NCBI GenBank assembly: GCA_965262395.1
Contig: OZ253531.1
Coordinates: 1,488,001 to 1,552,000 of the forward strand
Source of the DNA: CBDHFF01 sp965262395
Lineage (GTDB): Bacteria > Pseudomonadota > Alphaproteobacteria > Rickettsiales > Anaplasmataceae
Direction of reading: 5' to 3'
DNA: 64,000 nucleotides
Positions 8,245 through 18,552 of the stretch are shown one piece after another. The position numbers and the translations under genes are program-made. How positions within the stretch are numbered: the first letter of the stretch is position 1; each line of letters starts with the position of its first letter. The notes beneath the pieces were generated by a model. That model had not been told where the DNA came from and made no database searches. It was given only the letters and a program-made list of their open reading frames with translations.

Positions 8245-9606
8245 ATGGATTATTCTTCAAGTGGTTGGCGTCAAAGTGTAACACAGGTTAGAAAATATGT
8301 GTCTCAGTCCGTTGCTAACTTGGCAGCTAACTTGGCAGATGCATCAGTTGGTACATCTCTGGGCATGAACCAAGATCAAACACCACACATAGCCTCTAAT
8401 ACTGCAATAAATAATCCTGTGTCTAGCCCCTCTAGTACGAGCGTTCCTACTAAAAAGATTTCCGCTATACAATTTTTTCAAGAACTTGCTGCTTACATGG
8501 CACATGCATCAGTTGGTACATCTCTAGGCATGAACAAAGATCTAGCACCACACGTAGCCTCTAATACTGCAATAAATAATCCTGCGTCTAGCCCCCCTCT
8601 GAAGAGCGTTCCTACTAAACAGATTTCCGCTATACAATTTTTTCAAGAACTTGCTGCTTACATGGCACATGCATCAGTTGGTACATCTCTGGGTGGTACA
8701 TCTGCAGGCATGAACAAAGATCTAGCACCACACGTAGCCTCTAATACTGCAATAAATGATCCTGCGTCTCGCCCCCCTATGAAGAACTTGTCTGTTCAAA
8801 AGACTGTAACTGTACAATCTTCTAGAGAATTTACTGTTAACTTGGCAGGTACATCTGTAGGCATGAGCAAAGATCAAGCATCACAAGTCGTCCCTGATAG
8901 TGGAATAAATAATCCTGCGTCTGGCCCCCCTCTGAAGAGCATTTCTATTCACAAGACTGTAACTGTAGAATTGATTAAAGAATTTGCTGGTGACATGGCA
9001 TATGCATCAGTTGATACATCTCCAGGTGGTACATCTGTAGGCATGAACAAATATGAAGGAAATTGGGTTTCTCCAACTTTAGAATTAAAAGCGGCAAACC
9101 CCAGTTCCTCCAGTCGTTATGCAGAACTTAGAGATAGATTTACACCCTTCATCAGACCTGAAGGTGCTAACAATTTCTGTCTAAAATTATTAATAAGTCA
9201 CGCCTATCATTCTGGTGCCCCTTGCTATTCAGCAGGCGCAATGCGCGATCCGAATAAACATATGTTTAAAGATAATCCATTTAATCAATTTAATGAACAT
9301 AGTAACCTAGGAGACATGAGGCTATCTTTAGTTTTCCAATCTAGTATGCAGCATAGAATGTATTCTGATCAGATACCAAAGGGAACGCAGCTTGATAAGT
9401 CGACTGTAAGTGCGGTTCATGCGACTGAACCTAAACAATCACCAAAGGAAACAGAGGTGGGTATTGAATTTGATTTTTCTCAGGAAGATAAAGACACACC
9501 ACCATGTACTTGTTTATGTTCAAAATATCAGCAATCAGCAGATCCCTTAGACACTGCTCATAAAGAACAAGAACGGACCATGTTTATGGCAAACTCTGAT
9601 GTGTAA
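8245..9606 (+). CDS. Tandem-repeat protein of unknown function
   Basis: The product has 453 residues and no signal peptide or membrane helix that I can see. Residues 33-270 consist of about five copies of a unit of roughly 55 residues; the first three are nearly identical (DNA copies at 8341, 8506 and 8671, 165 bp apart) and carry SVGTSLGMN, SNTAINNPAS and AIQFFQELAAYMAH. The last two are diverged and shorter. The C-terminal 170 residues are unique, with a cysteine cluster CTCLCS near residue 415. GAGG lies 8 bases before the ATG. In Ehrlichia, cytosolic tandem-repeat proteins of this general build are secreted effectors. That comparison is architectural only; no sequence match was tested. 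Confidence 0.75.
   Translation: MDYSSSGWRQSVTQVRKYVSQSVANLAANLADASVGTSLGMNQDQTPHIASNTAINNPVSSPSSTSVPTKKISAIQFFQELAAYMAHASVGTSLGMNKDLAPHVASNTAINNPASSPPLKSVPTKQISAIQFFQELAAYMAHASVGTSLGGTSAGMNKDLAPHVASNTAINDPASRPPMKNLSVQKTVTVQSSREFTVNLAGTSVGMSKDQASQVVPDSGINNPASGPPLKSISIHKTVTVELIKEFAGDMAYASVDTSPGGTSVGMNKYEGNWVSPTLELKAANPSSSSRYAELRDRFTPFIRPEGANNFCLKLLISHAYHSGAPCYSAGAMRDPNKHMFKDNPFNQFNEHSNLGDMRLSLVFQSSMQHRMYSDQIPKGTQLDKSTVSAVHATEPKQSPKETEVGIEFDFSQEDKDTPPCTCLCSKYQQSADPLDTAHKEQERTMFMANSDV
8341..8835 (+). repeat. 165-bp coding tandem repeat
   Basis: Three units start at 8341, 8506 and 8671 with identity that looks above 90 percent; the third gains a short GGTSA insertion. Further, more diverged copies continue to about 9050. 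The 165-base period is 55 codons, so copy number can change without breaking the frame. Confidence 0.9.
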
Positions 9607-9677
9607 TTGATCACGCCATACTAATGCGAAAATAGTATCTACCCATTAAATAAAACTAAAAGCAGTGGTGGCGATAG

Positions 9678-9884
9678 TTTGATTTTATAGTTTGCGCTAT
9701 AAGGTCTACAGGTCGCCGCTGTTCTTAGCTTCTAATCCACTCACTAATATCAAGCAACTGGTCATACCGTAGATCATTGTGATGCTAATTTCCGCATACC
9801 GTTAGATCATTGTGATGCTAATTTGATTTTATAGTTTGCGCTATAAGGTCTACAGGCCACCGCTGTTTTTAGCTTCTAATCCAC
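9678..9884. repeat. Intergenic repeat pair (144-bp period) with a nested 32-bp duplication
   Basis: About 63 bases starting TTTGATTTTATAGTTTGCGC occur at 9678 and 9822. Between them CATACCGT(T)AGATCATTGTG is doubled at 9763 and 9795. Each large unit contains TATAG-TTTGCG-CTATA, able to form a small hairpin. It lies 70 bases after the tandem-repeat protein gene. The remainder of 9607-10081 has no gene that I can support. Confidence 0.82.
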
Positions 9885-10081
9885 CGCCTGTTACATTAGA
9901 TTATTTCACTGTTATTAATGCATACAATAGTTATTGCTTAAGTAATATTCTAAATAATTTAATAACTCTAGTTGATTCCTTATGATAAATAAGTTAAAAT
10001 TTCTACAAATGCACTTACTTTAGGCTTTGAAACTGAGTCTTAAGTGCTAGATAACAGAATTTGATATTATGGAGATAAATT

Positions 10082-11155
10082 ATGTTTATGACTCGTGTTG
10101 CAAGATTTAGCAAATTCAGAAATATCCTTACGTCCTTCATTCAAAGAACACTCACAACAGAAATAAACCCACTAAGCCATGGGCAACATCGCTCTTCAGA
10201 GGCTGAATCTAGTAACTCAACAAGTGATGCACAACCTCTTGTTACTGCAGAGAAATTAAAGCTCAATTCTACATCAACCTTAAAACATACGCCATTATCT
10301 GCCAAACTCCCCCCCCTTCGCAATCAGCAATCAGAGTCCCAACATGTTACCACTCCAAATAATGAATATAACAATCTAGTTGCAATCCACAATTCTAGAA
10401 CAGATATTGAAGCAAGAAATGAGTTCAGACGATTATTTTCTACAAAAAATAAGCGCACACAAAAAGAAATAAGTACTCTTACTTCACTTAGAAAAGCTAC
10501 ATACGTTGCTACGATTAGAGAGTTTATTGCCCATCCAGATAATGGACTAGCTAAACAATCCTTACAAGAATTCAGAGATATAACAAGATTCCAGCTAAAT
10601 CTACTGGAATTCAAGGGTAAAGATAAAGAATACCTTGCTGGAGCAGAAGATTCTACTTATACATACATCTATGATTCCTTGAATAATAAAGGGAAACAAT
10701 TGCTTGAATTGCCTGGCAGAAGAGAAGATTTCATATTGGCAATTGCTCAATTAATGAGAATGGATAAGGCGTGGGGATTAGTATCATATATAGGTAAAGT
10801 TGTAGAAACTATGGCTGATATAGGACTACAAGATAATTTCCTTAATCCTGCATCCAAAGCCCATGGTTCTACTTTTTCTGAGACTAATCCTGCTTTAGAA
10901 AAAACAGAACAACAGATATTGCTTGTGAATGCTAATACAAAAGAAGTAGAGGAACTACAGATAAATGACTCACCTTTAACTTTAAGCACTGTTTTAACGA
11001 AGAGTTGTATAAATGGATTATCATTAACTACATTAGTTCGTAGAATGGCTTTCAAAGATGAAATAAACTCTGAATCTCAAGAATCTGATATTGACGAAAG
11101 CACTGATGAAGGCTTGCAGCAAGAAATGAGGCAGGTGGCAGCACTGAGCTATTAA
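10082..11155 (+). CDS. Unrecognised 357-residue protein
   Basis: I do not recognise this protein. The N-terminal 100 residues are Ser/Thr/Asn-rich, without a membrane helix, and begin with a basic stretch (RVARFSKFRN) that looks like an amphipathic leader. Residues 105-260 are predominantly helical and well balanced in charge, and probably folded. The C-terminus is acidic (SESQESDIDESTDE). GGAG lies 8-9 bases before the ATG. It follows the tandem-repeat gene on the same strand but 475 bases away. It could be a secreted effector or a lineage-specific cytosolic protein; nothing decides between these. Confidence 0.65.
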   Translation: MFMTRVARFSKFRNILTSFIQRTLTTEINPLSHGQHRSSEAESSNSTSDAQPLVTAEKLKLNSTSTLKHTPLSAKLPPLRNQQSESQHVTTPNNEYNNLVAIHNSRTDIEARNEFRRLFSTKNKRTQKEISTLTSLRKATYVATIREFIAHPDNGLAKQSLQEFRDITRFQLNLLEFKGKDKEYLAGAEDSTYTYIYDSLNNKGKQLLELPGRREDFILAIAQLMRMDKAWGLVSYIGKVVETMADIGLQDNFLNPASKAHGSTFSETNPALEKTEQQILLVNANTKEVEELQINDSPLTLSTVLTKSCINGLSLTTLVRRMAFKDEINSESQESDIDESTDEGLQQEMRQVAALSY

Positions 11156-11178
11156 TGATCCTTATTAAGGAAGCGCCA

Positions 11179-11421
11179 TTTTCATGACAACGAAGGTCTG
11201 ACTTTAGATAACATACTTAATCTTGTGGAAGACACTTTTTCCTGATAAAGAAGTGGTTCTGACCTGGAATCACAGGCCTATCCTGGAATTTATATCTATA
11301 TTTTCATGACAACGAAGACCTGACTTTAGATAACACATTTACTCTCGTAGAAGGAACTTTTTCTGATAAAGAAGGGGTTCTGGCCTGGAATCACAGGCCT
11401 ATCCTGGAATTTATATCTATA
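11179..11421. repeat. Two-copy intergenic repeat, 122-bp period
   Basis: The unit beginning TTTTCATGACAACGAAG occurs at 11179 and 11301 and runs about 120 bases in each copy, with scattered mismatches, ending CCTGGAATTTATATCTATAT. It follows the 357-residue gene by 24 bases. No coding content was found. Confidence 0.88.
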
Positions 11422-11515
11422 TTATTTAAGCAGAAAAATATCCGTTGCTGCTTTTGCTACCAATTCTTTTATTATATTCCTTCTCTGTCACTGGCATAGT
11501 AGTCATTATTCAATA

Positions 11516-11785
11516 TTGAATTCAAGGACAGTTGTACTTTGCTCTGTCTCTAACAGTAGCACAATTCCCGAAGTCAGACTTGCTAATAATCAAAAAAGGT
11601 ACATAATTGAACAATTATTAGTGATAAATGATCTGAAAGAGGAAATCCTAAAAGCTCTAGAAAATTCTATATCTATTGCTGCTAAAATATCACAGAGCGA
11701 GACATCGTTATGCAATACCAGAATTAATATTTCAAAAAACTATCCTCTTAGAGAAGATATTGACACCCAACAACATGATTCATAG
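11516..11785 (+). CDS. Doubtful small open frame
   Basis: Eighty-nine codons are open from TTG at 11516; no ATG or GTG occurs in the frame, and no clear ribosome-binding site precedes it. Residues 24-55 could form an amphipathic helix (IEQLLVINDLKEEILKALEN), and composition is not obviously random. It may be a remnant of a longer gene whose start is lost, or chance. Confidence 0.25.
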   Translation: MNSRTVVLCSVSNSSTIPEVRLANNQKRYIIEQLLVINDLKEEILKALENSISIAAKISQSETSLCNTRINISKNYPLREDIDTQQHDS

Positions 11786-12212
11786 AAAAGATACAATCCA
11801 TTCCGACTATTATTAACAACAAATATATTAGAATACCCGCTTATAGAGGCCTATGCGGGCGGAATAACTTCTGTGCATTCATATTCGTAAAATTGATATA
11901 TCATAGTTCATGAATATAGGAATTCTAATTTCATGCTAAAACAGAAGCCAGAAACAGAGCCGTATTGCCTTTCCAGTCTCTCTTAAAATTATTCATTTTT
12001 CAGAAAATCACCAATAGAACGCAGGTACAATTGCCTTGTACTCTTTATATATACTATAGTTCATTTCTTCCATCAAGAGGCTAAGGTTCTATGATAATTA
12101 TCAGATCCATCTGATAACTCGATGAATTATTTGAATTCAAGTATAATTAATGATTGTCAACACAGTAACAAACTAATACAATGGCTTTCTTAGATTACCT
12201 TGTAGTATATTT
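11786..12212. other. Gene-free gap with one GC-rich hairpin
   Basis: No gene is supported here. The one notable element is an inverted repeat at 11836-11859: CCCGC and GCGGG enclose an inner TATAG/CTAT pairing. No T-run follows on either strand, so it is not a standard intrinsic terminator. The right part must hold the promoter of the gene at 12213. Confidence 0.45.
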
Positions 12213-13163
12213 ATGGGAAATATTGTTGTTTTCGGAGGAGCTGGTTTTGTAGGAAGCCACATTGTTAAGCAGCTTGTTAACAAAGGTCATAATATTAAAA
12301 TAATTACATTAGATCCCGAGAGCGCAAATCATTTGAAAGTATGTGGAAAACTAGGTCAGATAACAATAGTAGAAGGTGATATCACGATAAAAGATCAGCT
12401 AGGACGTTACATAGAAAATTGTGATACTATTATTAATGCTATTGGTATATTGCATGAAAAATCACAGAACTTCCATGTGATTCATACCAAAGCTGTTGAA
12501 AATCTTGCAGAGATAGCAAAAAAGAAAAATATAACCCAACTTATTCATATCTCATCCTTGGGGATAGATAAAGCAAAACACTCTCGATACGCACGCAGCA
12601 AGCTTAATGGAGAAAAATCATTAAAGCACGCCTTTCCTAATGCAATCATACTACAGCCATCAGTAATTTTTGGTAAAGAAGATAGGTTTTTTAACCTATT
12701 TGCAAAATTGGTGTCTATGTCTATGTTCATACCACTATTAAATAAGGGCACCACTAAACTCCAGCCAGTTTATGTGGCAGATATAGCAAAACTTGTGTGT
12801 AAATTAGTAGGCTCAGCTGAATATAATGGCAAGACATATGAAGTAGCTGGTTCAAAAGTCTATACTCTACGTGAGATATTGAATTTTATAATGCAACACA
12901 CTGGTTATAAAAGGCGATTAGTTCCTCTTTCTTACCGCCTTTCACTATTTTTATCTGCTATATTGGAACTAACACCTGTTGTTATGATCCTTAAACTATT
13001 TGTGGGTGATTTTATACCAATTACAACGAGAGACAGTGTAAAGATGCTGCTAGTAGACAACATTAGTGAATCTGACACCCTAAATGAATTTGGAATAACT
13101 CCTAGTACTATAGAAGACATAGTACCGCAATATATCTCCATATATAATAAACTGGATCAATAA
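12213..13163 (+). CDS. NDUFA9-like complex I NAD(P)-binding protein
   Basis: This is an atypical short-chain dehydrogenase of 316 residues. GGAGFVGSH at residues 8-16 is the Rossmann dinucleotide site, followed by TIVEGDIT and NAIGIL. YARSKLNGEK near residue 130 matches the YxxxK region. The overall pattern (ISSLGID, QPSVIFG, VYVADIA) fits the alphaproteobacterial relatives of mitochondrial NDUFA9, which bind NADPH and support NADH dehydrogenase assembly rather than catalysing. The C-terminus has one hydrophobic stretch. It stands alone, without other complex I genes. The ATG lacks a clear ribosome-binding site. Confidence 0.88.
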   Translation: MGNIVVFGGAGFVGSHIVKQLVNKGHNIKIITLDPESANHLKVCGKLGQITIVEGDITIKDQLGRYIENCDTIINAIGILHEKSQNFHVIHTKAVENLAEIAKKKNITQLIHISSLGIDKAKHSRYARSKLNGEKSLKHAFPNAIILQPSVIFGKEDRFFNLFAKLVSMSMFIPLLNKGTTKLQPVYVADIAKLVCKLVGSAEYNGKTYEVAGSKVYTLREILNFIMQHTGYKRRLVPLSYRLSLFLSAILELTPVVMILKLFVGDFIPITTRDSVKMLLVDNISESDTLNEFGITPSTIEDIVPQYISIYNKLDQ

Positions 13164-13359
13164 AGCACAAAATACGACCCCAGTATTAATTTTATCCTAG
13201 TGAGATGCGTGATCGTACAATAGATCAGTATTAATTTTATATGAATTGATTCGTTCATCGAATTAGTAAACTGTATTTCAGCCATTTATCAAACCCAGCA
13301 TCTCCGATGCTAATATCAATTAATCGACCTAAATTAGTAATATAATGCAATTTATACTA

Positions 13360-16209
13360 TTAAATTCGCCATTCTTTTTCACGAATAAGATCTGTATAGT
13401 CAGCAGACTTACTAGGTTTTTTGATACAAGGAATAGCAACACACTTTGCCTCCCCAAAATGAAAATCATAAATCAAAGAAGCAAGTCCTGCTTCTGCTTC
13501 CGACAATATTTTCTCTAAATCATACTTGGACTCTTTGTCTCTGATAAATTTCATTTCCTTAAATTCGATACATTTTTTCTTGTATACGTAGTCTACAGTC
13601 ACGCCATCCTTGCCAGTATCTTCATCAGTTGATGACATGGCAGCATCTTTAAATTGCCAATATATAATCTCTGATACTTTTAAACCTGTTGCTTCTTCAA
13701 CAGCAAGGGCCTGTATTATCAACTGCGGAGATATGCCAAGTAATATATCTGACTTTGGTGGAAGTGATCCAGTTTTATAATCAATAATAGCAATTGTATT
13801 GTCTTTCTTAGTTTCTACACGATCACATTTAGCACTGATCTTGATGCCATGCACCGTATAAGAATATTCCTGTTCGACTTTTATAGAGGTCGTGTCTTTA
13901 CGCCTTTCATCATCTACATCAATAAATACTTCAGCTATCGCATGAAATCTATCCTCCCAGAATGTCCTAACATTCTTATAAGTGGGATACTTTCTTATTT
14001 CTTCTTTTCCAATGATCATGAGTTCTTCTAAACCATGTGCGCCACCCTTAATATATGATTCTAGAACCTTATGAAGGAAAATTCCGAATTCCATTGGTCC
14101 TGGTGTTGGCGATATCTCTTTCTCTGACCTTAGCTTTAATATATATTTCAGGTAAAATATATATGGATCTCTAATTAATTCTTCAACCATTGTAGCGCTA
14201 TATTTATCAGGCATCATACTAGATTCCAACGTAATGCTAGGACGAGGCATTGGTGCATTAAAGCCAGGAAGACCAACCTTCAATTCAGCGCTATTAATTT
14301 CATTAATTTTATTAAGTATGGCACGTAAATACAGCAACCACCTGGATTGCATAGTTTCATCAGTGAGTACACCCTGTTCTGAACGCATCAAATATACTCG
14401 ATCCTTGCATAATATACATCCTAGGCGCAGAGCATCTGCACCAATGGAGGCATGGTAACTTTTCAATCCAAGTCGTTCACGCATTTGTGCATCACAGACA
14501 TATGTGCTAGATTCTGCTTTAGGCCATTCTCCTTCATTAAAATTAGTAACAATTACTGTATTACTGCATAAAAATGGCACATGTGCTTTACTAATTATTC
14601 TGACTCTTGTATCGCAGGAAACATCTATATCGAGCTTTATAGCCTTCATAATACTACGTATGAACCCATCATACTGCTCCTTGTTGACAGATATATTATT
14701 TATCTTTTTTATTTTATCTAACTCTTCTTTATAGGGTTCCATAGGATACATAATACTATGTAGAAACTCATAGCACTGCTCCTTATTAACAGATGCATCA
14801 CTTACCTTTTTTATTTTATCTAACACTTCATCATTGGAACAATCGTCCAGTGCATTCATCTTGACAAGGGCAATTAACACAGACATATGAACTTTGAATA
14901 TCTTATGGAAATCCTCTTGTTCATTAATAAAGGCACCTCTTTCATTAATGGGATCTTCTCTCGTATTAATAGAAGCCTTTTTGTTATTAATGAAAGCCTC
15001 ATTAATTTTATCAATTAATGAACTAATATGTTTAGTGAATTTCTCTAATTTATACTTAACATCTATATTCTGTTTAATACCTCTTACTATCTTGCCTTCA
15101 AACTCTCCTATCAATACTTGATATTCATCTGCAGTATACTCTTCTACTTTATTAAACATCTTCATGAGTGATAGAAGTTCCAAATCTGATTCGGGAGATA
15201 AAGCAACTTGCATGATCTGCAATAATATAACTACTGTCTTATTCCTAATAATTGAATGATTGATATAATTGTTATATTGAATATTATTAAGCTCTAACTC
15301 GGTTATTATAGCCTCTCTGATAGGTTCATCATCCGCAATAATTGTTACCTCACCGTCACAATTCTTCAATATATTCAAAATCATACTGGCTTCGTTAAAG
15401 ATACTATTGCCTTCAAATATGGTTATATTATCCGCATCTTCCAGACACTCTAGTCCCTTGGACATTGCCTCTTCTGTACAAAATAATAGATCCACTAGTT
15501 TATTTCTATAATCCGAATATATACCTAAGCTAGATACCTCGCTACTATCCACAGATAGCAGGCCTAGAAGATTTTTATATGCGAACTGTGGATGATATTC
15601 TTCTATTGGTTCATGACACTCATTTCCACAGCTGCTAATAATGATATTAGACTGTTTTAATTTCATCAGCTCCATAATATGGTAATTATTAGACATATCT
15701 GGACTATATATAAACAATAATGATTTGCTGTCTTTATACTTATTGAACAAGTTCTTATACCTGTGTGTTTGACTATTAGACAGGTAGCTTTTGTATAATT
15801 TTGCCAGCACGTCATTAGAGCATATACAGGCTCTTATCCTATTATTTAAATCTAGACCTTTTAATTTTTCAGCTGTAATATTATTGTATGCCAATTCTGA
15901 GAATAACAGGTATAAACCTTGTATAAGTTCTATATCGTTAATACTAGCAATGTCTGCCATTTCTGATGAGTATTGTAATAGTAATTCTCTTACAGTTATT
16001 AAACCTGTAACTTCATTATTCCCAGTAAGAATGATAATATCAACTTTGCGTTCTATAGAATCTCTGAGATGCCTCTGCATGGCCTTATTATGCACAAATA
16101 TAACTTCTGCTTTTGCAACAAAATCCTGCGCAAGTAGCGTTTCAATGAATGGCAAACTTGCATGGATAGAATATATATTCGGCATATTATTCAGTGGTAT
16201 TAACCTCAT
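13360..16209 (-). CDS. addB: Double-strand break repair protein AddB
   Basis: AddB is the nuclease subunit partner of AddA in the AddAB helicase-nuclease that processes broken DNA ends for RecA recombination. The 949 residues match the alphaproteobacterial AddB length. The N-terminal two thirds resemble a degenerate helicase. IVTNFNEGEWP near residue 540 is the conserved motif of the family. The C-terminal nuclease has GIFLHKVLES near 713, then AIIDYKTG near 808 and QLIIQALAVE, which together form the PD-(D/E)xK active site of the RecB nuclease family. I prefer ATG 16209 to the upstream TTG at 16218. addA is not in the window. It is convergent with the NDUFA9-like gene and divergent from the gene at 16325. 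Confidence 0.9.
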   Translation of the reverse strand: MRLIPLNNMPNIYSIHASLPFIETLLAQDFVAKAEVIFVHNKAMQRHLRDSIERKVDIIILTGNNEVTGLITVRELLLQYSSEMADIASINDIELIQGLYLLFSELAYNNITAEKLKGLDLNNRIRACICSNDVLAKLYKSYLSNSQTHRYKNLFNKYKDSKSLLFIYSPDMSNNYHIMELMKLKQSNIIISSCGNECHEPIEEYHPQFAYKNLLGLLSVDSSEVSSLGIYSDYRNKLVDLLFCTEEAMSKGLECLEDADNITIFEGNSIFNEASMILNILKNCDGEVTIIADDEPIREAIITELELNNIQYNNYINHSIIRNKTVVILLQIMQVALSPESDLELLSLMKMFNKVEEYTADEYQVLIGEFEGKIVRGIKQNIDVKYKLEKFTKHISSLIDKINEAFINNKKASINTREDPINERGAFINEQEDFHKIFKVHMSVLIALVKMNALDDCSNDEVLDKIKKVSDASVNKEQCYEFLHSIMYPMEPYKEELDKIKKINNISVNKEQYDGFIRSIMKAIKLDIDVSCDTRVRIISKAHVPFLCSNTVIVTNFNEGEWPKAESSTYVCDAQMRERLGLKSYHASIGADALRLGCILCKDRVYLMRSEQGVLTDETMQSRWLLYLRAILNKINEINSAELKVGLPGFNAPMPRPSITLESSMMPDKYSATMVEELIRDPYIFYLKYILKLRSEKEISPTPGPMEFGIFLHKVLESYIKGGAHGLEELMIIGKEEIRKYPTYKNVRTFWEDRFHAIAEVFIDVDDERRKDTTSIKVEQEYSYTVHGIKISAKCDRVETKKDNTIAIIDYKTGSLPPKSDILLGISPQLIIQALAVEEATGLKVSEIIYWQFKDAAMSSTDEDTGKDGVTVDYVYKKKCIEFKEMKFIRDKESKYDLEKILSEAEAGLASLIYDFHFGEAKCVAIPCIKKPSKSADYTDLIREKEWRI

Positions 16210-16324
16210 ACAATTCAATTGTACAATAATGCACGCTACATATCTATATATTCCCTAAAATTAAGAATAAATTCACCTAATTATAATAAAGATACCCAGG
16301 ATGGCATAGGCAAGCACAAAGAAT

Positions 16325-17923
16325 ATGGACTTCCTGGTAAATTTCGTAGATAAATTTAGACATATTATCAATAAGCGTCACTTCTTTATAGTGATTAGGG
16401 ATGAATATACCTCTATAGTACATATGAACCGTTCTACATTTTATCAGAGATCGTTTGATAATTCAGAGAAGGACTTGTCTGAAGCGGCAGCATTGCTAAA
16501 CAAAAATAAAAATTCCCCTGTACACATAGTACTTGACCATACAGATACATCATTATCTCTACACCCTATTCCACAATTAGGTATTAGTGGTACAAGAGAG
16601 CTGGCCGCTCGTACACTAAAGAAGAAATATGGCGATTATGAACTAAAGAACTATATGTTACTAGGTAAGTCAACAGAGAAAACCAGGCACTTGGATTGCT
16701 GCTTTGCAGCTGCAAAATCTAATAACAACATAGATCTTTGGATTAATATGATTGTCGCTACCCCAAATAATATTGCTGGGTTCTTATTAGCACCTTTGGA
16801 ACTAAGAAATCTATATAGATACGTGCATAAAAACACCAAAACGGAAAATAAAAAAACCCTAACACAATGGTCTATCATTGTGATGAGTACACGACTAGGA
16901 GGAATGAGACAACTAGTACTAAAAGAAGGGAACACTGTATTTACCAGGCTAATAGCCGCTACTGATGGACTACAGCCAGAAGAACTAGCGGATAGTTTAT
17001 ACAACGATGTACAGAGTACAATACAGTATATAAGTAGATTCGGATATACTAAGAATACCTGTGAAATCAAGATCCATACAGTGGCAGAGGCAGAGCTAAA
17101 CAAGATTTTACAAGCTAAATATGGCAATAAAATACATTGTATGACCACTGATGAAGTAATTGGCCTAATAAACCCAAAACATAAAGAGAGCAGCTTGGTA
17201 TCAGCTGATGCCATATTATGTAATATACTTTATAAGCACGGTGCATCACTGTCTTTACGCTATATAAAAATTATGCACCTGATCAATCTATATACAACAA
17301 AAACTGTTATTACCCTCTTATCTCGTACCTTGGCCGGAATAGGGGCAGTTTTAATAATTCAGTGCCTGATATATATACATTTTCTTAAAGAAGAGAGCTT
17401 ATCCCTAGAAATGGAACTAGTAGAATATAAGCAGATCAAAAAAACGGCAGAAGATACTAATGGATATACTCTAAGTTCCATAAATGCAATGAAGATCATG
17501 GTTAATGAGCACAACTACTTAATTCACAAATCATTACGACTCACAGATTATCTGAATAAATTAAGAGAGCTCCGATCAGATAATGTTATCATCAAATCAA
17601 TATCAATAGACCAGATCGACCCTAGCTCAATTGAAGGAGGAAGATCTATACGAGCCACTCTAAGAAACGCAGGAGCCAGTACAAATTCAACAGGCACGGG
17701 AATACAGGAAATAATAAAGATGAACGCCACCTTATCAAGTGAGCGGAATGATGACATTAATATATTCACCAAACATACAATGTTAGCAGAGCAGTTGCAA
17801 GAACTGTTCCCAAGCGCAATAATCAAAGTTTCAGATATATCCGGATCAATAGATTTAGAGTCTTCACAATCCATAGAAAGTCTTGAAATTACTATTATTA
17901 ATAACAAACCAGTAGGTCAATAA
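16325..17923 (+). CDS. Possible PilM/PilN-like (GspL-like) inner-membrane assembly protein
   Basis: The product has 532 residues. Residues 1-310 are soluble and cytoplasmic; about 330-352 form one membrane helix; the remainder is a periplasmic part starting with a coiled coil (LEMELVEYKQIKKTAEDT) and ending in a small alpha/beta domain. A cytoplasmic actin-like domain joined by one helix to a ferredoxin-like periplasmic domain is the architecture of GspL, or of PilM and PilN fused. LNKLRELRSDNVIIKSISID is reminiscent of PilN. I cannot show homology by eye, so this call rests on topology and on the next gene. That gene overlaps by one base (TAATG), which indicates translational coupling. Confidence 0.45.
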   Translation: MDFLVNFVDKFRHIINKRHFFIVIRDEYTSIVHMNRSTFYQRSFDNSEKDLSEAAALLNKNKNSPVHIVLDHTDTSLSLHPIPQLGISGTRELAARTLKKKYGDYELKNYMLLGKSTEKTRHLDCCFAAAKSNNNIDLWINMIVATPNNIAGFLLAPLELRNLYRYVHKNTKTENKKTLTQWSIIVMSTRLGGMRQLVLKEGNTVFTRLIAATDGLQPEELADSLYNDVQSTIQYISRFGYTKNTCEIKIHTVAEAELNKILQAKYGNKIHCMTTDEVIGLINPKHKESSLVSADAILCNILYKHGASLSLRYIKIMHLINLYTTKTVITLLSRTLAGIGAVLIIQCLIYIHFLKEESLSLEMELVEYKQIKKTAEDTNGYTLSSINAMKIMVNEHNYLIHKSLRLTDYLNKLRELRSDNVIIKSISIDQIDPSSIEGGRSIRATLRNAGASTNSTGTGIQEIIKMNATLSSERNDDINIFTKHTMLAEQLQELFPSAIIKVSDISGSIDLESSQSIESLEITIINNKPVGQ

Positions 17924-18552
17924 TGAAAGTTATAAATGTAAAAAAGAGCGTTATTAAAAGAGTATTAGCATTATTCATAGTAACATCTATTACATATTAT
18001 ACGCTATACATAACACATGGTAAGCATTCTGAACATAAGATCAATAATATATTGGTTCAGCAAGCAATTGAAAGTACGGTAAAAGATTCTTTAAACATGA
18101 ACAGAAATAAAAGTGTATACGATTCCATATACATAACGTGGAAAGATGTATTAAAATCACAAGTACATGAAGATGGCGTACAATCACTAAAACTAAATGA
18201 TCTTAACAATATTGTAAATAACCTTAAGCAAAAATATGCTATCAGCAATATTAGCACTACAGTATCTAGGCCATACATAAGTAAAACTACGAACACTTAT
18301 ACAGTGCAAACTGTGGACATCAAATTATCTTTCTCCAGCATAAGCGATCAATATGCTGTCAATTTTATTAATAGTCTTGTACAAGAAATAACGGAATATG
18401 TGCATATTATTTCATTTTCTTTACAAAAAAAGGATGAAATCTCAAAACAAGATATATTAGATGCAAGGAAAGGTTTATTCCATCCAAATATTGATGCAAC
18501 AGCCACCCTGCAGTGGAATAAACTTGCACTCATTCAAGATCCTAATTATTAA
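17923..18552 (+). CDS. Possible PilO/GspM-like membrane protein
   Basis: The product has 209 residues. One membrane helix at about residues 9-27 is followed by a helical stretch (to about 110) and a beta-rich C-terminal domain, the layout of PilO and GspM. The ATG overlaps the stop codon of the preceding gene, so the two are translated together. Ferredoxin-like periplasmic folds of this type are hard to see in sequence, and the call is by position and topology only. The final 20 codons (DATATLQWNKLALIQDPNY) are repeated twice more downstream of the stop. Confidence 0.4.
   Translation: MKVINVKKSVIKRVLALFIVTSITYYTLYITHGKHSEHKINNILVQQAIESTVKDSLNMNRNKSVYDSIYITWKDVLKSQVHEDGVQSLKLNDLNNIVNNLKQKYAISNISTTVSRPYISKTTNTYTVQTVDIKLSFSSISDQYAVNFINSLVQEITEYVHIISFSLQKKDEISKQDILDARKGLFHPNIDATATLQWNKLALIQDPNY

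Noticed and set aside
11836..11859. Intrinsic terminator
   Set aside because: The stem is good but no T-run follows on either strand; it is kept only as a hairpin note.
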